Positions 43,480-52,619 of a DNA stretch of 64,000 nucleotides are shown here, in pieces (position 1 is the stretch's first letter; each line of letters opens with the position of its first letter). The notes below the pieces were generated by a model. That model saw only the letters and a program-made list of their open reading frames with translations. It searched no databases and was not told the origin of the DNA. The stretch spans positions 96,428,221-96,492,220 of the forward strand of contig OZ024931.1 in the NCBI GenBank assembly GCA_964017235.1, read 5' to 3'. This stretch comes from Sabellastarte sp. h YS-2021 (taxonomy: Eukaryota > Annelida > Polychaeta > Sabellida > Sabellidae). Position numbers and translations under genes: made by a program.

Positions 43480-44445
43480 CTGTGTAAATTCTGTGACCGG
43501 TCAGAAGAACTCTGTTTGTGTTACCAGTCAGATAGGCTTGAAACCACTTCAGTTGTAGCCGGGGACAAGAAAGTGACTTTAAATTTGAATGTAGACTTTT
43601 GTGTTGCAAGTGCTCATATTGTCACCGGGTTGCCACAAAGGAAAGGTGTAAATCCCAATTGTTGTCAAATATACACAGAAATAAAATATTTGAAAGATGT
43701 TTCTTGTGTAGGTCACTTGAGTTCTGTAAATCTTGTCACAAATGCCCCACCTGTTGTCACCAATCCACCTGTAGGGGCAAGGTTACAAAAATGTTGGGAG
43801 AAGTGGGAAGCCTTGGGTTCGAGTCCAAAAGTAGTCACAACACTGAGAGAGGGCTACACCCTCCCCTTCCGGTTCAGACCAAACTCGACCAGGTCACCAA
43901 CTGTCATAAGCAACTACCACAACGCAGCAAGACAGGCCAACCTTTTAGAGGCACTGTATCAGCTGGTGAACAAAAATGCAGTAGAATCGGTAGAAAATCA
44001 AAACTCACTGGGTTTTTACAACCGGCTATTTTTGGTTCCCAAACCCAACAACCGGTGGAGACCTATCCTGGATCTGAGCACCTTGAACACCTTTATGAAC
44101 ACAGAGTTGTTCAAAATGGAGACCCCAGAGACAATAAGAACCTCCCTACAGGCAGGGGAGTGGGTCACTTCCATAGACTTCAAAGACGCGTACTTACACA
44201 TACCTATTCACAGTCAATCCAGGAAGTACATGCGTTTTCACCTCAAGGGTCGGTCCTACCAGTTCAAAGCCCGACCCTTTGGCCTCTCCACAGCTCCCAT
44301 GGAGTTCACAGTGGTAGCCAAAGAGGTCAAACTCATGGCACTACAGAGGGGTATAAGGATCCACCAGTACCTAGACGACTGGTTGGTGAGAGCCTCGTCC
44401 CACGAAACTTGTCTACAACACACACAGAACTTGATAGTTCTCTGA
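43474..44445 (+). CDS. DIRS copy E pol, reverse transcriptase part
   Basis: Frame in phase with gag after its stop. The N-terminal linker (to about 43,790) leads to ARLQKCWEKWEALGSSP and TLREGYTLPFRFRP, the usual DIRS pol opening. Palm motifs: AVESVENQNSLGFYNRLFLV, NNRWRPILDLSTLNTFM, VTSIDFKDAYLHIPIHSQSR (first Asp), SYQFKARPFGLSTAPMEFTV and the catalytic YLDDWL at 44,368-44,385. The enzyme should copy the element RNA into DNA. The frame stops at 44,445 by a small indel; the continuation (NKEKSELVPKQVFNFVGYQVDL) is in the next frame from about 44,459. The RT core itself is intact. Confidence 0.88.
   Translation, partial: QSLCKFCDRSEELCLCYQSDRLETTSVVAGDKKVTLNLNVDFCVASAHIVTGLPQRKGVNPNCCQIYTEIKYLKDVSCVGHLSSVNLVTNAPPVVTNPPVGARLQKCWEKWEALGSSPKVVTTLREGYTLPFRFRPNSTRSPTVISNYHNAARQANLLEALYQLVNKNAVESVENQNSLGFYNRLFLVPKPNNRWRPILDLSTLNTFMNTELFKMETPETIRTSLQAGEWVTSIDFKDAYLHIPIHSQSRKYMRFHLKGRSYQFKARPFGLSTAPMEFTVVAKEVKLMALQRGIRIHQYLDDWLVRASSHETCLQHTQNLIVL
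43599..43868 (+). CDS. Cys-rich overlapping frame at the gag-pol junction (DIRS E)
   Basis: In the -1 frame relative to pol lies a segment with many Cys and His: CCKCSYCHRVATKERCK, ERCFLCRSLEFCKSCHKCP, TCCHQSTCRGK. The same segment, in the same relation to the pol frame, occurs in copy G (56,266-56,470: CCNCSFCHQVATKERRK, CHKCPNCCHKSTCRGK) and, truncated, in D (48,146-48,240: CCLSCSLCRYTRATVKERCK). Nearly all cysteines are kept. The spacing suggests zinc binding, as in a nucleocapsid. It has no obvious own start and the open frame runs on as a shadow of the RT. Either it is reached by frameshifting, or it is a fortuitous alternative frame. Confidence 0.42.
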
Positions 44446-44449
44446 TCTA

Positions 44450-45804
44450 GGTTGGCTAGTGAACAAGGAAAAGTCAGAGCTGGTTCCAAAACAGGTTTTC
44501 AACTTTGTAGGTTACCAGGTCGATCTGAAAGAAGGCAAGGTCAGACCCACACCAGAGCGTTGGCAGGCCTTGACAGACAAGATCCAGTCAATACTGTCTG
44601 GTCCGGTATGTCCGGTCCGACAGTTCATGTCCCTCATAGGTCTTCTCACAGCAACAGAAAAGCAAGTCCATCTAGGGCGACTTCAGATGAGGCCCATACA
44701 GTGGCACTTGAAAAACAACTGGAGGGTCCCAGAATCACTAGACAAGGTGATCCCAGTTCCCAGGTCGCTCCACCCCACCTAAGGTGGTGGCTGGAGGAAA
44801 GCAATGTGCTACCAGGTCAACCTTTATACCCTCTAAAACATGCTCTGCAAATATTTACAGACGCATCAAAAGAAGGGTGGGGCACTCACTTAGACGAGCA
44901 GACTGCAAGGGGGAACCTGGTCCCTTCCAGAAAGCAAGTTGCACATAAATCACTTAGAGCTAAAAGCTGTCTTTCTAGCTCTAAAAGAGTTTCAAAACTT
45001 CTGTTGCAACAAGACAGTATTGATAGCTACAGACAACACAACAGTGGTTGGCTATATCAACAAAGAGGAGGGGGGTGAAGTCGGGTTCCCTGCTCCCTGT
45101 GTGCCCTACTGTGGAGAATCTTGTCCTGGTGCACCAGGAAGCAGGTGACCCTCAGGGCACGTCACATCCCCGGCCGGCTGAACGTGATAGCAGACAAGCA
45201 ATCCAGACTGGGCCAGACCATTCAAACAGAGTGGTCACTTCATCCAGAAGTGTTCAAAGCTATATGCTCCCGGTGGCACCAGCCACAAGTGGACCTGTTT
45301 GCCACCAGATTCAACAACAAACTACCACAGTTTGTGTCACCGGTTCCGGACCCCCAGGCATGGGCAGTGGATGCACTCAGCCTGTCATGGGAGAATCTGG
45401 ATCCATACGCCTTTCCACCAGCAACCATCTTGGGCAAAGTGGTGGAGAAGTTGCAGGACTACTCTTGCAGCAGGATTATTCTGATTGCCCCAGGGTGGCC
45501 CAACATGCCCTGGTTCTGGGATCTAGTGGCAATGTCCAGTCAGATCCCACTGTGCCTGCCCAACATACCCAACTTAGTGTCTCAGCCTTTCAACCAGGTC
45601 CTTCACAGGAACCTGTCAAATCTGAACCTACATGCCTGGCTCCTAGAGCCTCAGCTATCAAGGAGCAAGGTTTCTCTGAGGCAGTGGCAGCACGAATTGA
45701 GCCTCCTCAAAGAGGATCAACCAGATCTGTCTATGAGGCAAAGTGGACCATTTTTACAAAGTGGTGCCTCTGTAATCAGGTGGACGTCAGGGCATCACCT
45801 CTGA
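44450..45804 (+). pseudogene. DIRS copy E pol: RNase H and C-terminal domain, frame-broken
   Basis: Continues the RT through NKEKSELVPKQVFNFVGYQVDL and FMSLIGLLTATEKQVHLGRL (to 44,782). After a frame change come RNase H motifs: IFTDASKEGWGTHLDE, HLELKAVFLALKEF, IATDNTTVVGYINKE, so the acidic residues are present. The frame 45,121-45,804 is clean and carries LRARHIPGRLNVIADKQSR, VDLFATRFNNKLPQF, RIILIAPGWPNMPWFWDL and LNLHAWLLEPQLS. The last 150 bp overlap the recombinase in another frame. Two or more single-base changes separate the pieces. Confidence 0.84.
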
Positions 45805-46704
45805 AAGCCATTGCTGACTTCCTCCCGCACTTGTTTCAGGACAGGAAGTTACAACCAGGCACTATTGATGGCTACAGATCAGCTTTTGCTGACAAATTGG
45901 GTAATGTCACCATTAATGTCAGCAAAGATGAGAATCTCACTCATCTCCTGGATAGTTTCCATAGAGACAGACCCAAGGGCAGGAGGGGCATCCCCTCCTG
46001 GAACCTCTCTCGGGTTCTGAACCAGTTGACAAAGGCTCCATTTGAACCCCTGAAGGAGGCCTCCTTGAAACACTTGACCTTCAAGACTGTTTTTCTGCTG
46101 GCTTTGGGTTCTCAGGAGTGAGATCCATGCTTGGCTACATAAGAACATCAGACACCAGTCAGACTGGTCTAAGGTGTCCTTACACCCTTCACCCAGCATT
46201 CTATCCAAGAATCAGCTGGCTAAGGAGGGTCCAGATAGTGTGGCCCCAGTGGTCCTACCAGCCCTGGCCCCTTCTCTGGATAAGTCACTCAAAGGTGACA
46301 GGTCCCTATGTTCAGTTAGAGCCCTGCGCTACTACTTAGACAGGACCTCAGACCTTAGGCAGAAGAAGGAGCTTGTCTTTGTCTCCGTCAAGAAAGGTTT
46401 TGACAAAGATATCTCTCCTGCCACCATCTCCTCATGGATCAAACAGACTGTGATCCTATGCTATGAGCTCTCTGACCAGGAGGCCCTCACCTTGCATCAG
46501 GTTAAAGCCCATGATGTCAGGGCCTTTGCTGCCTCTAAGGCTTTCCAATCAGGAGTCTCCTTAGAGCTGATTTTGTCAGCCTGCCACTGGAAATCTCATA
46601 ACACCTTCACTCAGTTTTACTTGAAGGATGTTGCCTGGGCTGACTCAGAGCTTTTCCATCTAGGGCCTGTTGTGGCTGCCCAACAGGTGTATATATATAT
46701 GTAA
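45640..46704 (+). pseudogene. DIRS copy E tyrosine recombinase, catalytic box damaged
   Basis: Tyrosine recombinase that inserts the circular DNA copy of the element. The N-terminal core-binding part (APRASAIKEQGFSEAVAARI ... KWTIFTKWC, DRKLQPGTIDGYRSAFADKL) overlaps the end of pol in a different frame. At about 46,110 a short deletion removes the first catalytic arginine box (copy G reads GSGKRRSEIHAW; here GSQE then a stop). The rest is open at 46,174-46,704: VRALRYYLDRTSDLRQ, VKAHDVRAFAASKAF (H..R box) and SACHWKSHNTFTQFYLKD with the candidate nucleophile Tyr. Without the arginine box it cannot be active. Confidence 0.84.
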
Positions 46705-46883
46705 ATATATACATACAGTAAATATGTTAAGATGTACATAATGTATATGTAAATATATACATACAGTAAATATGTTAAGATGTACATAATGTAAATATGT
46801 ACAAAATATATAAAAAAACAAAAAAACAAACAAACTGTGACTTGCTTCCCTAGGGAAGTTTATTTCATATGGGACTGAACTCA

Positions 46884-46887
<4 letters not shown>

Positions 46888-46923
<36 letters not shown>
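46888..46923. repeat. CT microsatellite in the DIRS E 3' region
   Basis: About 17 CT units. Copies A, B and G have only a few CT at the homologous place after GGACTGAACTC, so it expanded in this copy. Upstream, CTTCCCTAGGGAAG is a perfect palindrome, with looser versions in the other copies. Confidence 0.9.
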
Positions 46924-46927
<4 letters not shown>

Positions 46928-47127
46928 TTCTCTCAGAACCTTGAGGAAAGAAAAAGGGTGGGGGCAACGTCGGTAGACTTCCGGTTAACCGGTTAGTTGG
47001 TAGCTGACCTTGACCTTACAGGGTTCCATGACCCTAGGTCAAATGGGCCTATTCAGTTTGTTTTGTTATGAGTTCACTGCAGTCCCTAGCAGCTTACACG
47101 CCTTCCAAGCGGTAGTTATTCAGCAAT

Positions 47128-47390
47128 TGTCCATTGGATAGGATGTATTAACGCAATAAAATTAATAGGATTAGACACGAAAAAGATGCTATGACGTCAC
47201 ATTGTCTAGACAGCAAGGAAGTACGATGCGCCACCTAGCGAATACATTCTCCTGACTGGTCCTGCCGGTATTTTATACAGGACGTCTTTTTCTGGCGTTT
47301 GGCGGGACCGGTCGCGCCGACCGGTAAAGCAATTGTCCATTGGATAGGGTATTAACTTATAAAAATTTAATTTACTTATTAAATTTGCAA
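47128..47390 (-). repeat. DIRS copy E: half ICR followed by right inverted terminal repeat
   Basis: TGTCCATTGGATAGGATGTA...CAATAAAATT (47,128-47,163) is the left half of the ICR. About 120 bp present in copy G, including the right half, are deleted. The terminal repeat follows, with TGACGTCA at 47,192-47,199, CAGGACGTCTTTTTCTGGCG, the CGGTCGCGCCGACCGG palindrome and ATTGTCCATTGGATAGGG. The 37 outermost bases end TTATTAAATTTGCAA. Confidence 0.85.
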
Positions 47391-48245
47391 GTTTGTCAAA
47401 ATGCCCAAATCCCAATCCAGGTGGTACCAAATGCACCTACTCAAACCTGGATGGTACTCATAGCCCTGGTAGGTCAGCTTTTAGCTGGCATAACATGGAA
47501 GCAAAGGTAAACTCACAGTTTCCTGGAATCACTAAAGCTAAAGTGTCTCAGGGGCAATGGGTACGGCTCTTCAACACCTGGCAGACAGTTCATTTGTACA
47601 CCTTGCAAACCTTATTCTGCTCAGGAGAGATGCCTACTTGGATCACATCAAACCAGGAGTCAAACAGGAGACATGGCTTCACTTGCAAAACGCTCCTCTT
47701 TTTCGGGTTTGGTCTCTTCCTGGATAATGTCATTTGCCAAGCAGAGCAGGATATTGCTAAACATGACTCTGCTAGTGTAGCTCTGGGACCCGTCCAAGTG
47801 CCCAGCAGCCCACTAATTGGCGTTCAAGAAACAGATACAGGCCATATGATCACCGAGAAAGTTCTGGTACTGCCTCTTTACTGGACAACATTCCTCTCAA
47901 CAGCCTCGGAGGCAATTTGGACGAAGCAACAGATCAAGGGGTCATGGTAGAGGTTCAAACCCTCGTTTCTCTAAGTCGCACCATCACCCCAAATACAAAT
48001 AACAATTAGTGTGCAAGTCCGACAGTAAAAAGTCAGAATGTAAATCAGTCGGACCAGTTACCTCGTGTAAAGACAGTAAATTGTTTGGAGTACATCATAC
48101 TCATAGACATTTGTACAAAAAACAAAACAATACTATATTATGTCCTGTTGTTTGTCTTGTTCACTCTGCAGATATACACGGGCCACTGTAAAAGAAAGGT
48201 GTAAGACCCGGTCCTTTGAAGAGAGAAATAAAGCAACATAAATAT
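47391..48245 (+). pseudogene. DIRS copy D, right part: gag C-terminus and start of pol
   Basis: Resumes the gag of copy D at GTTTGTCAAAATGCC. Recognisable pieces are SQSRWYQMH, then RRDAYLDHIKPGVKQETW (compare CWDSYLEYLHAGVKQDTL in copy E), and the basic end RGHGRGSNPRF...HHPKYK. The stop TAA at 48,000-48,002 is followed by CAATTA. The pol frame goes on for 60 codons (QLVCKSDSKKSECKS) before a stop at about 48,189. The Cys-rich alternative frame is also present (48,146-48,240). The rest of pol and the right end are missing, and S2 sequence follows. Confidence 0.75.
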
Positions 48246-48289
48246 TTTTTTGTTGTTTTTTATGATTTTGTAAAATAATTTTTAATGCA

Positions 48290-48710
48290 TTAAAATTCAT
48301 GAATTCATGTAGTAAATCACGTATACCTTGAAAAATATTGTATTTAGAAAATTTTGTATAAATATGTTGTTCAGCTACTTTTTTCCATAGCTGGAATATG
48401 GAGAATAACTTGGAAGTCTATCCCAATAGCTAAGAGAGTAATAGCTACTTTCTGACTTTTCAGTACCTTCCATAATGAGTAAATTTACTTGTAATTTGAA
48501 AACTATTTTTATATGTTGTTCAGCTACTATTGGATCAGCTCTAAAAGCAAAAGCTACTTTCAGGTTCTCAATGTTGAGTTAATCAGTTATAACTTGAAAA
48601 CTATTTAGACTATTTTGTCAAATATGTTATTCACCTACTTTTGGGTCAGCTATTGCATAGTAAAATTGCAGACCAGTACGTCATTGCATAGCTGAGCTAT
48701 AGCTATTTTG
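48290..48710. repeat. S2 satellite units in the intron before the HIF1AN-like exon
   Basis: Three divergent units with TGTTGTTCAGCTACTTTT and GAGAGTAATAGCTACTTT, period about 130-160 bp. They are followed at 48,757-48,800 by CAAGCCCTTTTGCGGGC...GCTTGTTT. That resembles the hairpin start of the Helitron-like elements (pairs CCC/GGG and AAGC/GCTT), so it is probably the end of a related element. Confidence 0.65.
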
Positions 48711-48815
48711 AGATACATCCTTTTCTACAAGTTGTACTCTGAAGCTCAAAACACAAAGTCAGCTAACAACAAGCCCTTTTGCGGGCATTGATTGCTTGTT
48801 TTTTTTTTGTTACAG

Positions 48816-48920
48816 AAGCCTTTGATAATTGTGGATTCTCAACTTGTTGGACCTGCAAAGAAGTGGACCTTAGGTTACCTGGAAGAAAATATTGGTTCAG
48901 AAAAGTTTAATATTTATGAG
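48816..48920 (+). CDS. HIF1AN: Exon of a HIF1AN (factor inhibiting HIF)-like gene
   Basis: A 105-bp, 35-codon segment after a strong acceptor (TTGTTTTTTTTTTGTTACAG ends at 48,815) and before a donor (GAG|GTAATT at 48,921). It encodes KPLIIVDSQLVGPAKKW, TLGYLEENIGSEKFNIYE. The pattern P-(V/I)-(V/I)-x-D-x-x-L-V-x-P-A-x-K-W-x-L-x-Y-L-x-E-N-I-G fits the N-terminal region of factor inhibiting HIF, the JmjC 2-oxoglutarate dioxygenase that hydroxylates an Asn of HIF-alpha. The catalytic jelly-roll exons should lie downstream and are not in this window; no other exon was found on either side. The length is a multiple of three. Another JmjC family member is the main alternative. The exon is surrounded by transposons, so the introns of the gene are large. 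Confidence 0.65.
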
Positions 48921-49540
48921 GTAATTTAGTTTTGTAAATTTCTCTTCATTCATTATATCCCCAGAAAAAAGTTGAGGGAGGAGATATACTGGATTCAGCT
49001 TCCTCGTGCTGCTGCCACCACTGTAGAATTTTCGTTGTGTACGCAAAATCTAAAAAAATTAATCAGTTTGTTTTCAAATTTGGTTGACTTGTTAATGATG
49101 GCCAAAGGAAGATACCTATTTTAAGGTGACCTAAAACTCTCTATAATAAAGAACTTACGGCCACAAAAATAGGCTACTTAGAGCTCTCTAGGTCACAAAC
49201 TATGAGGTTGATCCAGCTAAAAGTTTACCTGAGAACACAATGATATGTTTTTACATATGTCAAAAGTCAAGACTTTAAGTTAAGATTAAAATTAACTTTT
49301 TTACATTTTTCACATACTTTTCCTGTAACTTAGAAAAAGTGAGTCTGAGCGGCCTTAACAGTATTAGATATAACTTCTATATGTGATCTTTCTAGAAAAT
49401 TTGACGTCTGTAGCCTTAATTTTAAGGTCTTCTTTAGTGCTCTAAAGTTTCCAACCTCGCTTATGAACTTTTTACCACACCGGCCTTAAGGGCTGTCAGG
49501 GTATTGTTGTCACCCATGGTGTCCTGATGGGCGGGTGGCG
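48921..49540 (+). other. Intron sequence without recognised features
   Basis: Begins with the splice donor GTAATTTAG. Non-coding; no exon found. Short GACCTTGA-like runs near its right end lead into the tandem repeat. Confidence 0.45.
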
Positions 49541-50080
49541 AGAAAAAGTTTGTCCAGTCTGTATCTCAGAAACGATAAGGTGTAGGAAGTTGATTCTTGG
49601 TAGGGACATCGGTTTGGGGGTGTAGGTGTGCAACGTCATGGTGTGACCTTGATTTGACCTTTGACCTTGCCGTAGTGACCTTGAGTTTGAAAATCTAGTC
49701 AGGGCTATATTTCAGAAACTGAAAGGTGTATGAAGTTGATACTTGGGAGGGACATTTGTTACGGGGTGTATGTGTGCAGCGTCATGGTGTGACCTTGATT
49801 TGTAGTGACCTTGATCTATAAAATCTTGTCTGGCTGTGTCTTGGAAACCATAAGGTGTGGGCAGTTGATACTTCGTAGCGACATTTGTTTGGGGTTGTAG
49901 GTGTGCAAAGTCAAGATGTGAGTTTGATTTGACCTTCGACCTTGCTGTCGTGACCTTGACCTATAAAATCTTATCCGGGTTATATCTCGGAAACTGTAAG
50001 TTGTAGTTGTTTCATGGCAGGGACATTGGTTGGGGGGATGTAGCAGTGCTACGTCATGGTGTGACCTTGATTCAGGGTAC
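49541..50080. repeat. Tandem repeat with TGACCTTGA blocks, about four units of 130-146 bp
   Basis: Units start near 49,551, 49,697, 49,826 and 49,971. Each has CTATATCTCGGAAACTGTAA-type, AGTTGATACTTGGTAGGGAC, GTGTGCAACGTCATGGTGTG and GACCTTGATTTGACCTTTGA blocks. The second unit lacks one block. Such GACCTTTGACC repeats are common in molluscan genomes; non-coding. Confidence 0.8.
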
Positions 50081-50574
50081 AAAATTAAGCCAAAATAGTT
50101 TTGGGACCACAGGACTAACAATTTCCCGAAGTTACTGGTCCATCAGAAAGTTTATCAGTCTGATATGCAAACATTTCTGAGAATGAATAATTGCTAGACG
50201 ACTATAAAAAATAAATTTTATTGTGCTACAATAGCTTACCATGTGGAACTGAATGCTATCTCGGGAGGCTACAGGCCAGGCCAATGTCCAAGAAAAATAG
50301 ACGTTTAGTACTGGCTGATGCCTCACAGGTAGGTGAACCCTGTATAGAAGTACCGCTTAATCCACCTTCTTTCTCCTTGGCCGCGTAACTAGGAAGCCTC
50401 TATTTTCGCTCACTTATATATTGTTGAATTTCTCTGGATATACGTATTGTTGGATGTTTTTATTTAGCCATTTTCTTTTTAAGTATCACAGATCATTCTG
50501 TACCGTTTAAGTATTTTCCTTATTTTCAGTGTTATAAGTTTCCGGTTCAGCTTTGTTCGGACAAACTTGCATCA

Positions 50575-52560
50575 TGTCTTCTCATCAAGCTAACACTAAC
50601 AAACCCAGATCATTGAAATGCTGTAATTTCTGCTTTCCATTTGACCTGCATAATTATTGTCCCTCCTGCAGAGAGGCAGGGAAGGGTGATGCCCCTTGTG
50701 TCACAAACGAGAAACAATGCCAATTATGCAGTTCATTTTTAGAAGAACAACAATTGAAAATTAAAAATTGAAGATTTGTTTCGGAAATAAAAATTAGATT
50801 CGTCTAAAGACAATTGGATCTCCTGGGGAATCCAAAATTGGAGGACGCATACTGAGGCTCTCATGAGAACCTTGAAAATGCTGCTCAACAACTTTATTCT
50901 TCACCTCCACGCCCCCGGCCATTATGTTTTGAAACATTACCTTCGAAAACTCCTCAAACTTTCCCACCCACTTCGGGCACAGCCCTTCAAAATAGAATTG
51001 AAAATAAACTGGGAAAAAGTCTGGGTTCTCAATTACGCATCCAACTCCATCAACAAAATTCAGAAGCGGGGGTGGATCAGATCTCCACTTCAGATCCTAA
51101 GCCTGCTCCAAGCAAACAACCAAATGACTTTCCAGTATCCTCGAACACTGAACCGAACACTAATCAACCGAACACCCGAACTTCAGATGAGCCATGGAGA
51201 CAGACTTTGTGGGCCTCCTTTACCACCACAGTTTGGTAAGAGGTTTCAGTCTGAGATCGGACTCAACTCTGAACAATCCGAACATGTTCCTTCAGTTAAA
51301 CCGAAGAAACACGTGGATAAGAGAAAACATAAAGTTCAGGCCAAATATGTTTCTTCATCTTCCTCAGAGGAATTTGAGCCCTCTGTGCAAGTCAAAAAGT
51401 CTTCTAAGCCCAAAGGGGCTTCTGAAGAAGACAAATAACAAACAGACCCAGATCCTTTTTTTTATAGGGAGGTAGATATGTCTGACGTACCCTCACAATA
51501 TGCAGAGGACATAGAAATTTTTAGGCACATTTCAAATCTCCCGGACCCAGGGAAGCTTTGCCTAGGTCCTCTACCACTATCTGGGCTCTGGATGATTGAA
51601 AAGGCCAACAGGAGCTTAGGCCAAGGGGCCCTTCAGCTATGCTCCCACTCAGTCCTTATCTAAAAGATGCTTTTGAACAGGACTTTCTTTCAGGCTGCTA
51701 ATTTACCTGAGGGTAAATACATGTATATAAAACCCCCTGCTTCCACTTCGAAGTGGTACAAAGTGGGACAACCTTGTTTTAAGGACAAATTACAGGAATT
51801 TTCCCCTAAACCCTCTGGGGCCCCTATGGGCAAGGATCCCCTACAAGTAGTCAGAGTGTGAGCATCAGGCAAGGCAAAAACTCTGCACTTTTAATTTTTC
51901 GGCTACTTTTACTAAGACTGCTTCTGTCTGCAATTCCACCATGGAAAAGTGCCAAGACAATATCAAGGCTACTGTCAAAAGAATAAAAAGCCAAATTCAT
52001 AAGGGTGCCAATCCTGAAAAAGCAGCCAGACATGGTTATGAAAAAGCAGTGACTGTCTACATATCCTGAATAATAGTATACTCATTCAGCAGAGAGCCGT
52101 AGCCTGTCTAAGTAAGGCCTTAGCCCACATTCTCCAGGGGGAATTGTGCACCATGGGTAATTCAAGCCTTATCAGATGTGAGGCTGAAATGACCCATCTT
52201 CAACCTCATTTGGGAGATTCTAGGTGTCAGGGACTTAGGAGCTCCCCCTTTTAGCCCATTCCTTTGTTCCAGTCTCAACTAGTTAAGGACGGAGAAGAGT
52301 TACTCCTTAAAAAAGGCACCCCCAAAGACACTCAGGGTTTTGAACCCTATCAAAACAAGCCCTTTCGTGGTCCCCACAATAAGAAAAGAGTCTCCTACAG
52401 GAACGCCCTTATGGGGGGACAATCCACTCCAAGCAGTAACCAATCATTTTTCTCAGGTAGGGGGAAAGTGAATAACAAAGGCTCCAGAGGTCGTTTTTAC
52501 CTCGCCCAAGGGGACGAGGGCGTGGAAACCCCTCCTCCCAGTGGCTCCTTAAAAGGCTCC
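50575..52560 (+). pseudogene. DIRS copy F gag remnants
   Basis: The first piece starts at ATG 50,575 (MSSHQANTNK). It has a compact Cys motif, CCNFCFPFDLHNYCPSC and CVTNEKQCQLCSSF, equivalent to the N-terminal Cys motif of copy E's gag, and stops at 50,771. Further pieces are in shifting frames: a Ser/Pro/Asn-rich region (about 50,900-51,440), SDVPSQYAEDIEIFRHISNL (51,478-51,660) and YIKPPASTSKWYKVGQ (51,667-51,860), which corresponds to FIKPPRSSRWYGM of copy E. The basic C-terminal piece is 52,264-52,575 (FSGRGKVNNKGSRGRF). At least five frame changes or stops. Confidence 0.72.
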
Positions 52561-52619
52561 CTCATCCACCAGTAGGATATCGCCTTCGTTCTTTCAGAAG
52601 AGACTGGCAAACAAACAAA

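Larger units (their letters stand above)
41288..47390 (+). mobile_element. DIRS copy E, full length, nested in copy D
   Basis: Starts TTTTATTGCGTTAATACC at 41,288 and ends AATTTGCAA at 47,390. If it is lifted out, the host gag reads straight through the junction as LKKDQFVKMPKSQSRW, matching LRDQFVKPPRSSKW in copy G, with no base gained or lost. Order: left terminal repeat (41,288-41,490), gag (41,592-43,473), pol RT and RNase H (43,474-45,804), recombinase in another frame (about 45,640-46,704), a CT microsatellite, half an ICR (47,128-47,163) and right terminal repeat (47,164-47,390). No methyltransferase domain is visible, unlike some DIRS1-type elements. Frameshifts in gag, pol and recombinase show that it is inactive. 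Confidence 0.92.

Noticed and set aside
43599-44450. 283-codon open frame overlapping the DIRS E RT
   Set aside because: Only the Cys-rich first third is proposed as possibly meaningful. The remainder is a shadow of the RT frame that stays open because of codon bias, as the equivalent frame does in copy G (56,190-57,029).
41288-47390. LTR retrotransposon or retrovirus-like provirus
   Set aside because: Terminal repeats are inverted rather than direct, no integrase, protease or envelope is present, there is no target duplication, and a tyrosine recombinase and ICR are present.
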